Origin: Golubevia sp. BC0850
Lineage: Eukaryota > Basidiomycota > Exobasidiomycetes > Golubeviales > Golubeviaceae
NCBI GenBank assembly: GCA_012976225.1
Contig: JAAVVG010000003.1
Location: 930,001 to 994,000 of the forward strand
Direction: 5' to 3'
Length of the DNA stretch: 64,000 bases
Part shown: one piece after another, positions 1 through 10,300 of the stretch
Layout: each line of letters starts with the position of its first letter
Position numbering within the stretch: position 1 is the stretch's first letter
The notes under the pieces: generated by a model
Database searches by the model: none
What the model was told of the DNA's origin: nothing
What the model saw: only the letters and a program-made list of their open reading frames with translations
Position numbers and translations under genes: made by a program

Positions 1-24
1 GAAAACAGAGAATTCCCAACTCAC

Positions 25-836
25 CCTTCTTGACTCCTTTGGATTGGAGCACTCCCGCCAAGGTTTGGACTTGTTCAAGAGCTTCCCCGTAAGTGATGGC
101 CTTGTATTGGTTGGTCTGGAAAGACATCGGAGAAACATGATGGAAGGCGATCCTCTTTGACAAAAAAGGGTCAGGAGCGATGTCTGATCGAGACAAAGAA
201 AGTCAGGGTGGAGAGTCAGAGAAGAGTTGGGTACTCAGAAGGAGTCAAAGATCGAGCAGACAAACTCACGGGGTGTACTTGGGCTTGCTGTGACTGGCTG
301 GGAGTAAGGACTCAATCCAGCGTAGACATGTCGATCCAGGCAGTTGAAGCAGGTGTTCACTGTAACATGATGGAAAAGATCAAAAGTCAGCTTCATGCCA
401 TTCTGCTTTCTCTAAATCGTTGACTCTCTCCATTGCCATGGTTCAAAGTACCATCGAAGATTTTGGTCTTGGGTTCAGTTTCACTTTTTACTTTGAGAAG
501 GCATAGGACACAGCAGTCCAAGTTAGAAGCTTCCGAGTCTTCCTGTAGCACCTCCAACCTCCATCTTCGATCTTTCTTTCGCCCTCCCATCTCCCAACTA
601 CCTTGTCAAATGTTTCTTTGAGATCTAAAGATTTGGTCAGGTCAAATGGGGTACTCACTCTCTGCGTTTGGGAACCATCCTCCTTTCTCCACGTATTCCT
701 TGTTCTGTCTGTCACTCTTCCCGAATGCGACAGTGGGCTGTTTGTGCCAGGAGATCTGACGTGCAGCCTGTAGCCAGAAATCATCTCTCGATTGAAGAGA
801 TTGGTCGTGAATTGCTTTCTGAGGGTTGGAAGTCAT
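25..836 (-). CDS. Acyl-CoA synthetase (acetyl/propionyl-CoA ligase type), N-terminal part
   Basis: The N-terminal portion of an AMP-forming acyl-CoA synthetase, running off the left edge. Exons read 836-659, 359-270 and 183-25, followed by a GTGAGT donor at 24. The first exon carries the ACAS_N-like region (HDQSLQSRDDFW, then GGWFPNAE), the second the family hallmark NTCFNCLDRHVYAG, the third ITYGEALEQVQTLAGVLQ leading into the AMP-binding domain. The order and spacing fit ACSS-type acetate or propionate ligases, which make acyl-CoA from short-chain acid, ATP and CoA. The ATP-binding and C-terminal lid domains lie outside the window, so substrate cannot be judged. I start at Met 836, but the frame stays open upstream to 1130 and has a mitochondrial-presequence-like RDISTSSR just before that Met. 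A longer, imported form is therefore plausible, and the true start is uncertain. Confidence 0.85.
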
Positions 837-1425
837 GATTCTAGAGCTGGTTGAGATGTCTCGTTTCGAGATTGAAGTCAGAGGGAGTCCAAAGCGAGTG
901 CACTTGGCTGATAGGTAGCGCGAATAAGAAGAAGAGAGGAGAATGTTGAGCGTTAAGAGTTGAGAAAGTTGAGCCGTTGAGGTTTCTTGGGGAGGTTTGG
1001 ATTGGAGAGAGTACAAGAAACAATCGTTTTTGTGGGGAATGCTTGAAGTGGTGGAGGGAATTAGTACCCGCCATCTCCTGAGCAGCAACAATTGAGGAGC
1101 AGAAGAATCTGAAATAATTTGAATCATCATTATAGCTACGATACAATTTTGTTAACTTCGTGCTGGGAATCGGAGAAAAGAAGGTAAGAGAAGGACAAGA
1201 GAGGCGAGGACAGAGAGGCGCTAGGTAGTTGGAAGCTTGATAAGACACGAAAGGTAGACGAGAGGGAAAAAGTAGAAGGTAGTAAGGGAAGGCGGTTAGC
1301 ACAGAAGAATGTTGGCGAGAAGATCGAGAAGTGGGACCGGAAGCATGAGAGTGGCCAGGGAAGGCTTGCTTGATGTCCATGCAGAAACCCTGACCAGTCC
1401 TTCCCCTAATTGAATATTTGAAGAT
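837..1425 (-). promoter_or_regulatory. Upstream region of the acyl-CoA synthetase
   Basis: About 590 bases between the acyl-CoA synthetase start and the stop of the CBS/PB1 gene. It should hold the synthetase promoter and 5' leader and the CBS/PB1 3' end. The synthetase frame is open without a stop from 836 to 1130, so an N-terminal extension may lie here. No clear TATA box or other gene was seen. Confidence 0.4.
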
Positions 1426-4286
1426 TTAGTAACGAGCTGGTCCTCCTCCACCTCTGGTAGCGAGAACTCCAACCAAGACTGCGACCCCTAGGAAACCAAT
1501 AGCAGCGGGCAGAGCCAAGTCCTTCGGAATGACTCCCATAATCAAGTCATCTTCTTTCTTGGAAGAGGAAGATGAAGTAGACCTCTTGTTCTTCCTAGCT
1601 TCCGCCTTCATAGCTTCGTCTCCTCCAACCAAAGCCTCATCATCCTTCTCTTCTTCCTCCTTGACAGATTGAAGTTGAGCCTCTACAGCTTCCCTCTGTT
1701 TCTTCTTGCTTGAAGCAGCATTGTTAGCGGCGTTGTTGAGAGCGGTCTGAGCATTTGAGAGGTCCGTTTGATTCCTTGCTGAGACTTCCTCCCAAGTCTT
1801 TCCTCCTTGAAGTAAGACGACAACTCTATCTCTTCCTTGCTTGCGAGCTACCTTGACTGCGTCGTTCACGTCTCCATCAGCTGTGATCAACACCAAGTCG
1901 TCATCATCATCGGTGTAAGCTAGATTGAAGTCGTCGGGATCAGCAACAGCTGTGCTATGTCCATTGGTAGCTGGTTCACCTTCTTCTCCAGTTGGTTGAG
2001 GAGTTGCAGTTGGAGCATCGAAGAAAGGATCTCCACCCAACTTGATAGAGATGATCTCCTTGATAGTTTCGTAGGAGTCGTATCTTGCTTGGAATCGATG
2101 AGTCCTTCCAGAAGGAGTGACAAACTTGAAGAGGTAGGTTCCATCGTCAATCTCAGCAACGGCGGCAGCTTCTTGAGCTAGTTGACGACCGAATCCTACT
2201 CCAGAAGCTCCATCGTCGATGTTGGTTCCTCCCACAGCGGATGCTGAGTCGTTTGGATGCAGATCGGAGGAGAGGTCTGCGGTAGAACCAAAGCGATTGG
2301 AAGGACCAGCTGGAGAGCCAACATCTCCAACGCCTTCGCTCATTGGTCTATGAGAACCAGAGACAGCTGACTCAGTATCTTCTCCCGCGACCGAGTTCTG
2401 ACCGAATCCATTCCAGAATCTGTTCCACATCGGTCCTCCTCCACTAGCACCGTCTCCTTGCTCTTCATTCATGCTGTTGATCTGTTCGAGGGTAGCATAG
2501 GTGAGCTTGAGGACGTCCACGACTCCGACGAGCCTGGAATCGACGTCTACGACAGGAAGATTGAGATAACGACCATCTATTGAGACGGAAAGAAGACAAA
2601 AGATAAAGGATAGATGTCAGTTACAGAACCAGGATGTAAGAGAGGACGTACTCTTACTCAGACTCACCATGCATTTTTCTGAGAGCCTCTTGAATGCTCA
2701 ACGAAGGAGGAGCTGTATCTGGATGAGGAGTCATGACTCTAACGACTGAGCAAGTCTTTGGATCCAAACCAGCAGCGATGACTCTGAGTACGACATCCTT
2801 TGAAGTGAAGATCCCAGCGATCTTTCCAGAAACGACTCCACCACCACCGATTTGACCTTGACCAGGTCCACCAGATTCCATAACACAGACAGCAGTAGTG
2901 TGATGTTCCTTCATCATTTTAGCAGCTTCTCTAACAGTAGTTCTAACCCCAACTGTACAAGGTAAAGTCCTAGAATCCAAGATGGTGGTCAAATCCGGAA
3001 TAGACATTTTCTGCCTCAAAGCTTCTACGTAGGCTAGCATTGGGTTTTGAGCGGCTGCACCAGCTCCTGCACCTCCTGGTGCGATTCCAGCTCCACCCCA
3101 TTCGGATTGAACTCCTTCCAAGGCATTGTAAAGCTTTTGAGAAGAACTGTGAGCTCTTTCTACTTTTTCTAAGGCTTCGTAGAAGACTTTGGCAATGTCT
3201 AGTAAACCGACTACGTCTCCTTCTTCGTTGCAGACTGGAAGATGTCTGAAACCTCTAGTGACCATAGTATTGAGAGCTTCGGTGGCAGAGGTGGTATCAC
3301 GAGTCACCATGGGAGAGCGAGTCATGATTGCACTGACTGGAGTGTTGCGAGCATCGAGTCCAGCTGCTACGACCTACATGAGAACAGAAGAGGTGAGTAA
3401 TGCGGTTGTAAGTTTGGAATTGAAGGAGAAATTCTGGAGAACTTGTTGCTGTCAGGACCCATCAGTCTCGAGGTTGGCTAGATCGAGGAAGGAAGCAGTT
3501 GACTTCTCTCACTCCTCTTTTTCCCTCTAAGCATCAGATTAGATGTTCTGACAACCATTTTACACTCCTATCATTTCCTTTCCCCCTTCCCCTTCTCTCC
3601 CGACACCCCCTAACTGCACTCACTCTAAAAGCCAAATCCTTAGCAGTAAAGATCCCAGCCAAATGTTCATCATCGTCTACAACCAAGACGCAATCAGTTC
3701 TCTTTGCAGCACAGAGTTGACTTGCATCTGCTACGCTGATGCTCTGAGGTACGGTCAAGGCAGGTAGAGGTCTCAAGGCAGAGACGGTCCCTGCAGCTAG
3801 AGTAGGACGAGAGGGTTTCCTAGTACGACGAGTCGTTGGAGTTGACGGCTTTCCTGATTTCCTTTGAAGTTCACCTTCGATCTTCTTACGAATGGCCTGT
3901 AGAGAATATAGTTGGGATAAAGGTAGGAGAGGAGAGATGAGGAGATCAAGGAAAGGAGGAGAGGAGAGGTGTTAGAAGGAAACAGAGGAAGGTGAAGGCA
4001 AACCTGATATGAGAAGAAGCTTGGGAGACGATTCAGAGTAGTCAATCAGATTCTTCCAACCAACAATCGAATGCCAGAAAGAGCGAGTTGAATGGGCTAT
4101 TGAGTTACTTGTTGCACCATGCTCGCTCCACCAACCCTCAAAAGGACCTGGAGTACTGCAAGATTGACTCACCTCATCCTTCTTACTTTGTCTCTTTCTA
4201 GTATCAGTAGCATCAGTGTTTGATGCAGCACTTCCATTCGTGGTGCTTCCACCAAGAGGAGAGTTACGATAAGAAGCTGAACTCAT
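1426..4286 (-). CDS. CBS and PB1 domain protein (Mug70-like)
   Basis: Predicted 747-aa protein from four exons: 4286-4173, 3896-3624, 3373-2668, 2576-1426; lengths sum to whole codons. After a Ser/Lys-rich N-terminus come CBS repeats (LCAAKRTDCVLVVDDD, then AGIFTAKDLAFR; MVTRGFRHLPVCNEEG; HHTTAVCVMESGG then AGIFTSKDVVLRV; a last one ending SRLVGVVDVLKLTYATLEQ). A PB1 domain follows at about residues 512-615 (YLFKFVTPSGRTHRFQA). The protein ends in a single hydrophobic segment (LALPAAIGFLGVAVLVGVLA) just before the C-terminus, suggesting a tail-anchored membrane protein. This is the architecture of S. pombe Mug70 and its fungal relatives. CBS pairs usually bind adenosyl ligands and PB1 mediates protein pairing; the actual role is not known. 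The 250-nt intron between 3624 and 3373 is the longest of the gene. Confidence 0.88.
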
Positions 4287-4332
4287 TTCCTACCACAGAA
4301 ACCTTTTGCTCTTTGTCCGTTGCAGTTGAGGG

Positions 4333-4350
4333 GGAGAGAGAGAGAGAGAG
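4333..4350. repeat. (GA)n microsatellite
   Basis: A short perfect GA dinucleotide run about 50 bases upstream of the CBS/PB1 start codon, read as CT on the transcribed strand. Pyrimidine tracts in this position are common in fungal leaders. Confidence 0.8.
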
Positions 4351-4664
4351 GTAAAGTAGATGAGATGATCACTTGCAGACTTGAGTATTAAATTTCAAAC
4401 TTCAGACTTGAAAAGAATGGCTAGCGTCTAATGGAGGAGATGAGAATGTTCAGGAGAAGAAGGGAAGGACAGACCAACATTCAACGCGTGGACTTTTCAG
4501 TCACACCTTTGAGAGACGCCGAAGAGGCATAAAACAACATGAATCGTTTGAGATAAAAAGCTACACAATATCAAAAAAGGCAATGGAAAATGAAACACAA
4601 TTGGCTTGCAAGACTTTTGAGATTTCTATTTTGAGGGGAGATTAAAGAGATGCTTTTGGATCGT

Positions 4665-4676
4665 GGGGGGGGGGGG
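4665..4676. repeat. Poly-G homopolymer (12 nt)
   Basis: A run of twelve G in intergenic sequence. The exact length should be treated with caution because such runs are error-prone in sequencing. Confidence 0.8.
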
Positions 4677-4958
4677 TACATGGAAAGACAATGACGAATG
4701 TTCGGCGAGATAGAGAAGCTAGGACGAGAAGAGTTCAGAAACTATGGTGACACAAACCTTAAAGGCGATAGAAAACGAATGAGGGCGAGAGAGTGAGGGA
4801 GGGAAAGGCCAGGAAGAGACCTCGCGATTGAGGGTTAGGTCTCCTGATTCCGATTGGGAATTGGGACCTATTGAACCTGACCAACCGCCAAAATCTGGTA
4901 GGATCTGAAAGGGAGATAAAAGAAAAGAAGAAGAGCAAATAGAAACTAGAGAAACCCA

Positions 4959-6450
4959 CTACGATGAAGTTTCAGAATCCACTACGTCTCTTTTCTTCTC
5001 TCTACTCCAATCAACGAATAACCTTAACCTTTCTAGAGTGACAAAGGTGATCACAGTCTGAGAGAATCAGAATTTCAAAAACAAGATCAACGTAAGTTTC
5101 AAGAAAAGTCATCTATACTCTCTCTCTGTGTGTCTTGCTATCTTTCAAACAACTCACATTCGGAGACAACCTAATCCAAGCAGGAGTCCAACCTCTAAAC
5201 AAGAACCCGGGACCTTCCTTCTTTAGAGTTTTGGTTAATTTGGCAATGAGATTCCCTTGAGTTCCATTAGCGTTCATGACTCTTGCTTTAATGACATCTG
5301 CAGGGGAACAAACTGTAGTTGCTACAGTACCTGCTAAAGCAGAAGCTGCTACATGTAAAGGTGTTCCATCTTGAAAATAACCTGACGATAGGAGACCATC
5401 TTTGAAGAAGTCGTACCTGAGAAAAGGAAAAGGAAGAGGATAGAAGATCGAGAAGATTTAGAGAGAGATGAAGGGGTTTTCAAAAAGAACCTTCTCAAAT
5501 CCCTGACCACCCAGCCAGAACCAAATCGAAGGTCATCAAATCTTTGCATCACTTTGTTCGGATACTCACGTAGCCAACTGACTAGCATTCATCAGAATAG
5601 CTCTAGTAACATTAGGTACGACTCCCCTAAAGAAACTTGTGAAACCTTCTTCTTTTCCCATTCTCAAGACACCATCTAAAGCATGTCTATAACCGAACCT
5701 CTCTCCAGGGGGTCGATTCAGATCAGAAGTCATTCTTACAAGAATGATGTCGGCTGGGTTTCCAGCTAAACCACCGATTGCACCTGCTATCGAAGCTGCT
5801 GCTGCCATCTTCCAGGCGGGTAATGGCTTGTCTTGTGAGATTTCAGATTGAGATCGAAAGGAGGTTTTTAGAATGTCGTAGACTCCGAATCTGAGGGAGA
5901 AAGAGGGGGGAGGGGTGTGGGAAAAGTGACTCGATAAGAGATCTTGAATGAGGCTTCGGGAGGTAGCCGATGAGGTTTTGGATGGATTGACTGCTATCTG
6001 AAATAGATCTTTGAGCTCAAATATCCATCTTTCTAACAAGCAGGATCCTCTATTTCTCGAGACCTCCTCCATCAGATCTTGTCCTCCACCTCTATCCTGC
6101 TACTCAACTCACCTAGCCACACTATAAGTCATTTGTCTCAACAAGCTGGCACTCAATCCAACATACATTCCCTTAATTCCTTCCGTCTTTCCAGTAGTGA
6201 AAATCGTGCCCAACATTCCTTGCTTCTTACTCGCAGTTTGCATTCTAGTCTTTGTTAAATCTAGTGGATGGGTGAAACATGCTGAGACTGAAGCTGCTAA
6301 TCCACCTAAGTAAAACGGATAAGAAGTCGATTTTGGTGGCAATGGCTTTTTCGATTTTCGAGGTTTTGGTTGGATTGAAGAGGAAGAAGTGGAAGATGAA
6401 GGCGGACTGCTTGGACTGGAAGAAGTGAAATCGGAAGTGGAAGAAGACAT
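4959..6450 (-). CDS. Mitochondrial carrier, dicarboxylate-carrier type (paralog A)
   Basis: Predicted 338-aa SLC25 carrier from exons 6450-6113, 5890-5570, 5416-5158 and 5057-4959. A Ser/Pro-rich N-terminal tail of about 40 residues precedes three tandem carrier repeats, each with its signature: HPLDLTKTRMQ, NPADIILVRM and SPADVIKARV. The middle repeat also has SDLNRPPGERFGY, a combination typical of the fungal dicarboxylate carrier group (Dic1-like), which exchanges malate or succinate for phosphate across the inner mitochondrial membrane. The C-terminus (TVITFVTLERLR, then a short charged tail) matches the sixth helix of the family. A close relative sits at 28327-30173 in this window and shares the same layout, but this copy has the longer Ser-rich N-terminus. 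Substrate is inferred from family resemblance only; oxaloacetate or oxoglutarate transport cannot be excluded. Confidence 0.88.
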
Positions 6451-7313
6451 GGGTTGCTTGGAATGTTGGCTCTCTCTCTCTCTCTCTGTCTCTCTGTCTC
6501 TCTGTCTCTTTCCGACTATGTTTGAATCTATTTGAACTGAATGACTTGCAATATCAGATGGTCCACTTGATAGAAAGATAGGATCTCACAGGTTTAGATC
6601 CAGTTGGGCTTCACGTCTTTGGCGACTTTGAGAAGAGACTTCAACTTTCTCTCTGAGAAGAAACTTCAACTTTGTCTCATCCACTCATCGCGATCAACTT
6701 TTGCTGCCATGTTTGGCCATCAAATCTCTCTCTATCTCAATGATCATCATCAAAAATTAAATCAGTTGAATCTCTTCAATTCTATCCCACTTGAGCATGC
6801 TCAACTTTAAAAGATGGGAGGTCTCGTTACATAGAGCAAGCAAGGATAAGATTTCTCCGTGAGGTCTGAGACATTCTCCTTCCCTCCCGCTCCCTTCTCC
6901 CGCTGCCTGTCAAAGGTTCTTCGAGCCAGTCTCACTTTTCAATTTACATCAACCCTTCAAGTTCCATTAATAAATCGGAAAGAAGACAGAATCAAAGGGG
7001 GATTTCGATGAACACCAGAACAACCTTTGTGTTGGGGGATCGTGATTGTCTTCCTTCGTTGAACATTTTCCCTTTTCCCCCTCTTAACATATCCTGTCCT
7101 TTCCTCAAACATCATACGACTATACAATATCCCCATTCTACAAGACCTTTCTTTTATTTAGCATCCGAACTTTCCTGGTAGATTCACGTCAAGGGCAAGG
7201 AAAGGTAACAGAAGTCAACGTTGGGCCTTTAAGCAAAACAAACATCAAAGTTCCAAGACTATCGTTGTTTCGAAACGTTACTCTATTTAAGTTCTCTTGG
7301 ATTGATTTTCACA
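6451..7313. promoter_or_regulatory. Divergent promoter region, carrier A / subtilisin
   Basis: About 860 bases between divergently transcribed genes, so it must hold both promoters. A CT microsatellite lies next to the carrier start, and TATTTAA at 7284-7290 lies close upstream of the subtilisin start. Several long pyrimidine stretches are seen, but no additional gene. Confidence 0.5.
6470..6511. repeat. (TC)n-rich microsatellite
   Basis: An imperfect TC dinucleotide run with interspersed TG, about 20 bases upstream of the carrier A start codon, probably in its 5' leader (purine-rich on the mRNA). Confidence 0.8.
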
Positions 7314-10300
7314 ATGCCGTCTTCATCAATGGGAAGCAAACAATCTTCAGCACGCTCCTTCAGCTACCTGCTTTCAGTCCTTTTGATTCTTCCATTATTA
7401 TACCTATCAATCACATCTCTGCCTCAAGCTCAAGCTCAACAAAACACCTTCTCAGGTTCATTATCACGTTCTTACATCGTTCAATTAGAAGATGATGCAT
7501 CTCTAGAAGTTCTCCGAGCCTATTCAGTAGGATTCACTTCCCATAAGAGTTCCACTGATAAAACCATTCCACCAAATATAGTAAACGAATCGACTGAAGA
7601 TCTAATTTCCAACAAACCTTCAGGACCAGGTTCAGCCACGCCTATTGATCCAAAATCTTCAACTCAAGGTCAAGGAGCTGAAACGATTAAATGGGCAACA
7701 ACGATAAAAGCTCCATGGGCGAAACCTAACGAAGCTTGGATACCAGATCAAGATGGTGAAGAAGCGTTGGTGGATAGTTCAAGTGAAAAGGCTAAAAATG
7801 TTAACGGAAGAGATCTTGAAGAAACTGATTCTCAGAAAATGGAAAGAATGGAAAGAGAAATTTTGGAAAAGAGAGAGAGGAAATGGAAGGGATTGGGATT
7901 TGAAACCACTACTGATTATTTGGTTCAAAGCGAGAAGGAAGAGGTTGAGAAAAGAGAACCTAGCTCTTCTACAGATAGGTATTATGATGATAGATATCCT
8001 TATTCTTCTCATCGTGATCATGATTATAAGTATGATTATAGATATGGATCTTCTAGTTCTAGACATGGTTATTCTTCTCATGATGATTATCATCGATCCC
8101 ATCATCATACTGTCAAACCTAAGGAATCGAAGAAGAAACCATCTCCGGCTGCAGCAGCTGCTCCACCACCTCCATCACCTCCTCGAGCTGAAGAACCGGC
8201 TCCTGAACCGGAAGTCGAAGCTGATCCAGAACCAGAACCTGAAGAAGAAGAAGCAGAAAGAAGATCCCCTATCTCTCTAGTTCGTAACTTCTTCAAACGT
8301 TCTGGAGATTACATTTTCAAGGAACAACAATCAGCAGATGGAATTCAACGTTCTCCTTTACTTTCAACTCCAAGTACAATTCTTCAAAGTAGTTCTGATA
8401 GTGGCAATGGAAATGGACAGGATAGAACTTCGATCTTATCTCTAGCTTCAATGACAAGTAAAAGTTTACCATCTTCAGATCCAAACCTCATAAATTCAGA
8501 TCCAAGCTTAGACCACAACGCAAATTTAAATCCAAACGATCCAAACATGAGAGTCAACAACTATGATGGGAATTCTTTCGATTTCTTAACAACTTATGAA
8601 GGTGGAGGATTCAATTTACCTGACGTTTTAGAAGAAACTCCTTCAGATCCAGATTCTGATATTGGTTGGGATGCAGCTTGGCCAAGACCTTATCCTTATT
8701 TCACAATCAGACACGAATTCAAACATAAGAGGATCTTCTTTGGTATGTCTGTTACTTTGACAAAACCCGTTACTAAAACTTCTTCTAACGCAGAGGGGAA
8801 TAGGGGAGACCAAGGTGATGGTGTTTCAACAAGTAGTGGAAATACTGGTTTAGGTGTCAATTCTGGAAATGGAAATACACCTTATGGGAATCAAAAGGCC
8901 GATTTAACTACTCCTTTAGGTAAAGCTAATCCTAATTCTAATCCAAATACTAATCTTAAATCCGGTACTGGTGGTGGAATCCCTTCTGTTGGAACTTCCA
9001 ACTCTCCAATCTTAGTCACTTCTTCAAATCCAAATTCTAATACTCAGAGTTTACCTTTCTCTCCTCCAAGTTCTCCGCCTATTTCTGATCTGGCTATGTT
9101 GAAGAGTTTACCTGGAGTTAAAGCTGTCTTTCCGGTGAGATACGTTCCTAGACCTAGACCTCATGGATCAGCTGTTCTACTATCTAGTCCGGCTCAGGCT
9201 AGAGGTGCGGTAGAAGAAGCTAAGAACACTCTTCATATGACTGGAGTCGAAGATTTACATAGACAAGGAATCGATGGGAGAGGTGTGAGAGTGGCAGTCC
9301 TTGACACTGGTATCGACTACAATCGTAAGTAGGCTTTCGATTGTTCTCAGCTTACTGCTCTTCTAAATAAAACTAACAATTCATCTGACTTCTTCTTTCA
9401 GATCCGGCTCTGGGAGGTTGTTTCGGCGAAGGTGAGTTGTTCTCCTTCAGCATCCTTGTCGGAGAAAACCTCCATGTTGAACACTTTTTCTTTTCTTCTC
9501 ATTCTTCTTTAAGGCTGCAAGGTCTCTTTCGGTCATGATTTGGTCGGTGACTACTACGACGGAAGTAAGTTCACAGTTTGGTCATAGGATTCTCGATAGA
9601 GCGAGTTGGAATCCGTCCTCACCTATCAGTCCATTTCTTCATTTCCTCATTAGCAAACGATCCAGTCTCGGGACCTGATCCTCATTCAGAGGTGAGTCAT
9701 CAAAATCTGCAACTTGGACATTCCTCTCAATTCGCTGACCTTCTTCTCTTTCTTGCTATCTTCAGTGTGGACCCCATGGAACCCACGTTTCTGGAATCAT
9801 TGGAGCTTACGAGAATGGCTCTAAAGGTCAAGGAATTGGTCTCAAGGGAGCTTCTCCTGGGGTGAGTCTTGACATACAAATTCCTTTCATCCGCTGAGTT
9901 CCCTCTCTGACCTTTCTCACTTCTGCACTCACTTTTCCTCTCAGGTCTCCCTTGGGATGTTCAGAGTTTTCGGATGCAAAGGTGGAGCAGCTGATGATAT
10001 GCTGATGAAAGGAATGGAACTGGCTTGGGAAAGTGGGGCGGAAGTCATCTCTGTGAGTTGGAAGAGTCGCTCGACGACCCATCACCTTTCTGGATCCACC
10101 TCTCACCCCTCACATTCCTGCTTTCCTCCATTTTCCCTCTAAAGATCTCGATCGGAGCCCCTGCTGGTTGGTCTGAATCGCCTACAGCCATCATGGCCAG
10201 TAACGTCGCTCATCATGGAAGAGTCATCGCCCTCGCAGCTGGAAACGATGGTTCGACTGGAATGTTTTTCCCAAGTAGTCCAGCAGTCGGGAAAGAGGTC

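Larger units (their letters stand above)
4287..4958. promoter_or_regulatory. Upstream region of the CBS/PB1 gene
   Basis: Roughly 670 bases between two minus-strand genes. It includes an AG repeat close to the CBS/PB1 start and a G homopolymer. No further convincing coding segment or RNA gene was seen. Confidence 0.4.

Noticed and set aside
7753-8296. Ile/Met-rich and other overlapping frames within the subtilisin first exon
   Set aside because: They are shifted readings of repetitive GAT/GAA-rich codons in a single long exon whose main frame links signal peptide to catalytic domain.
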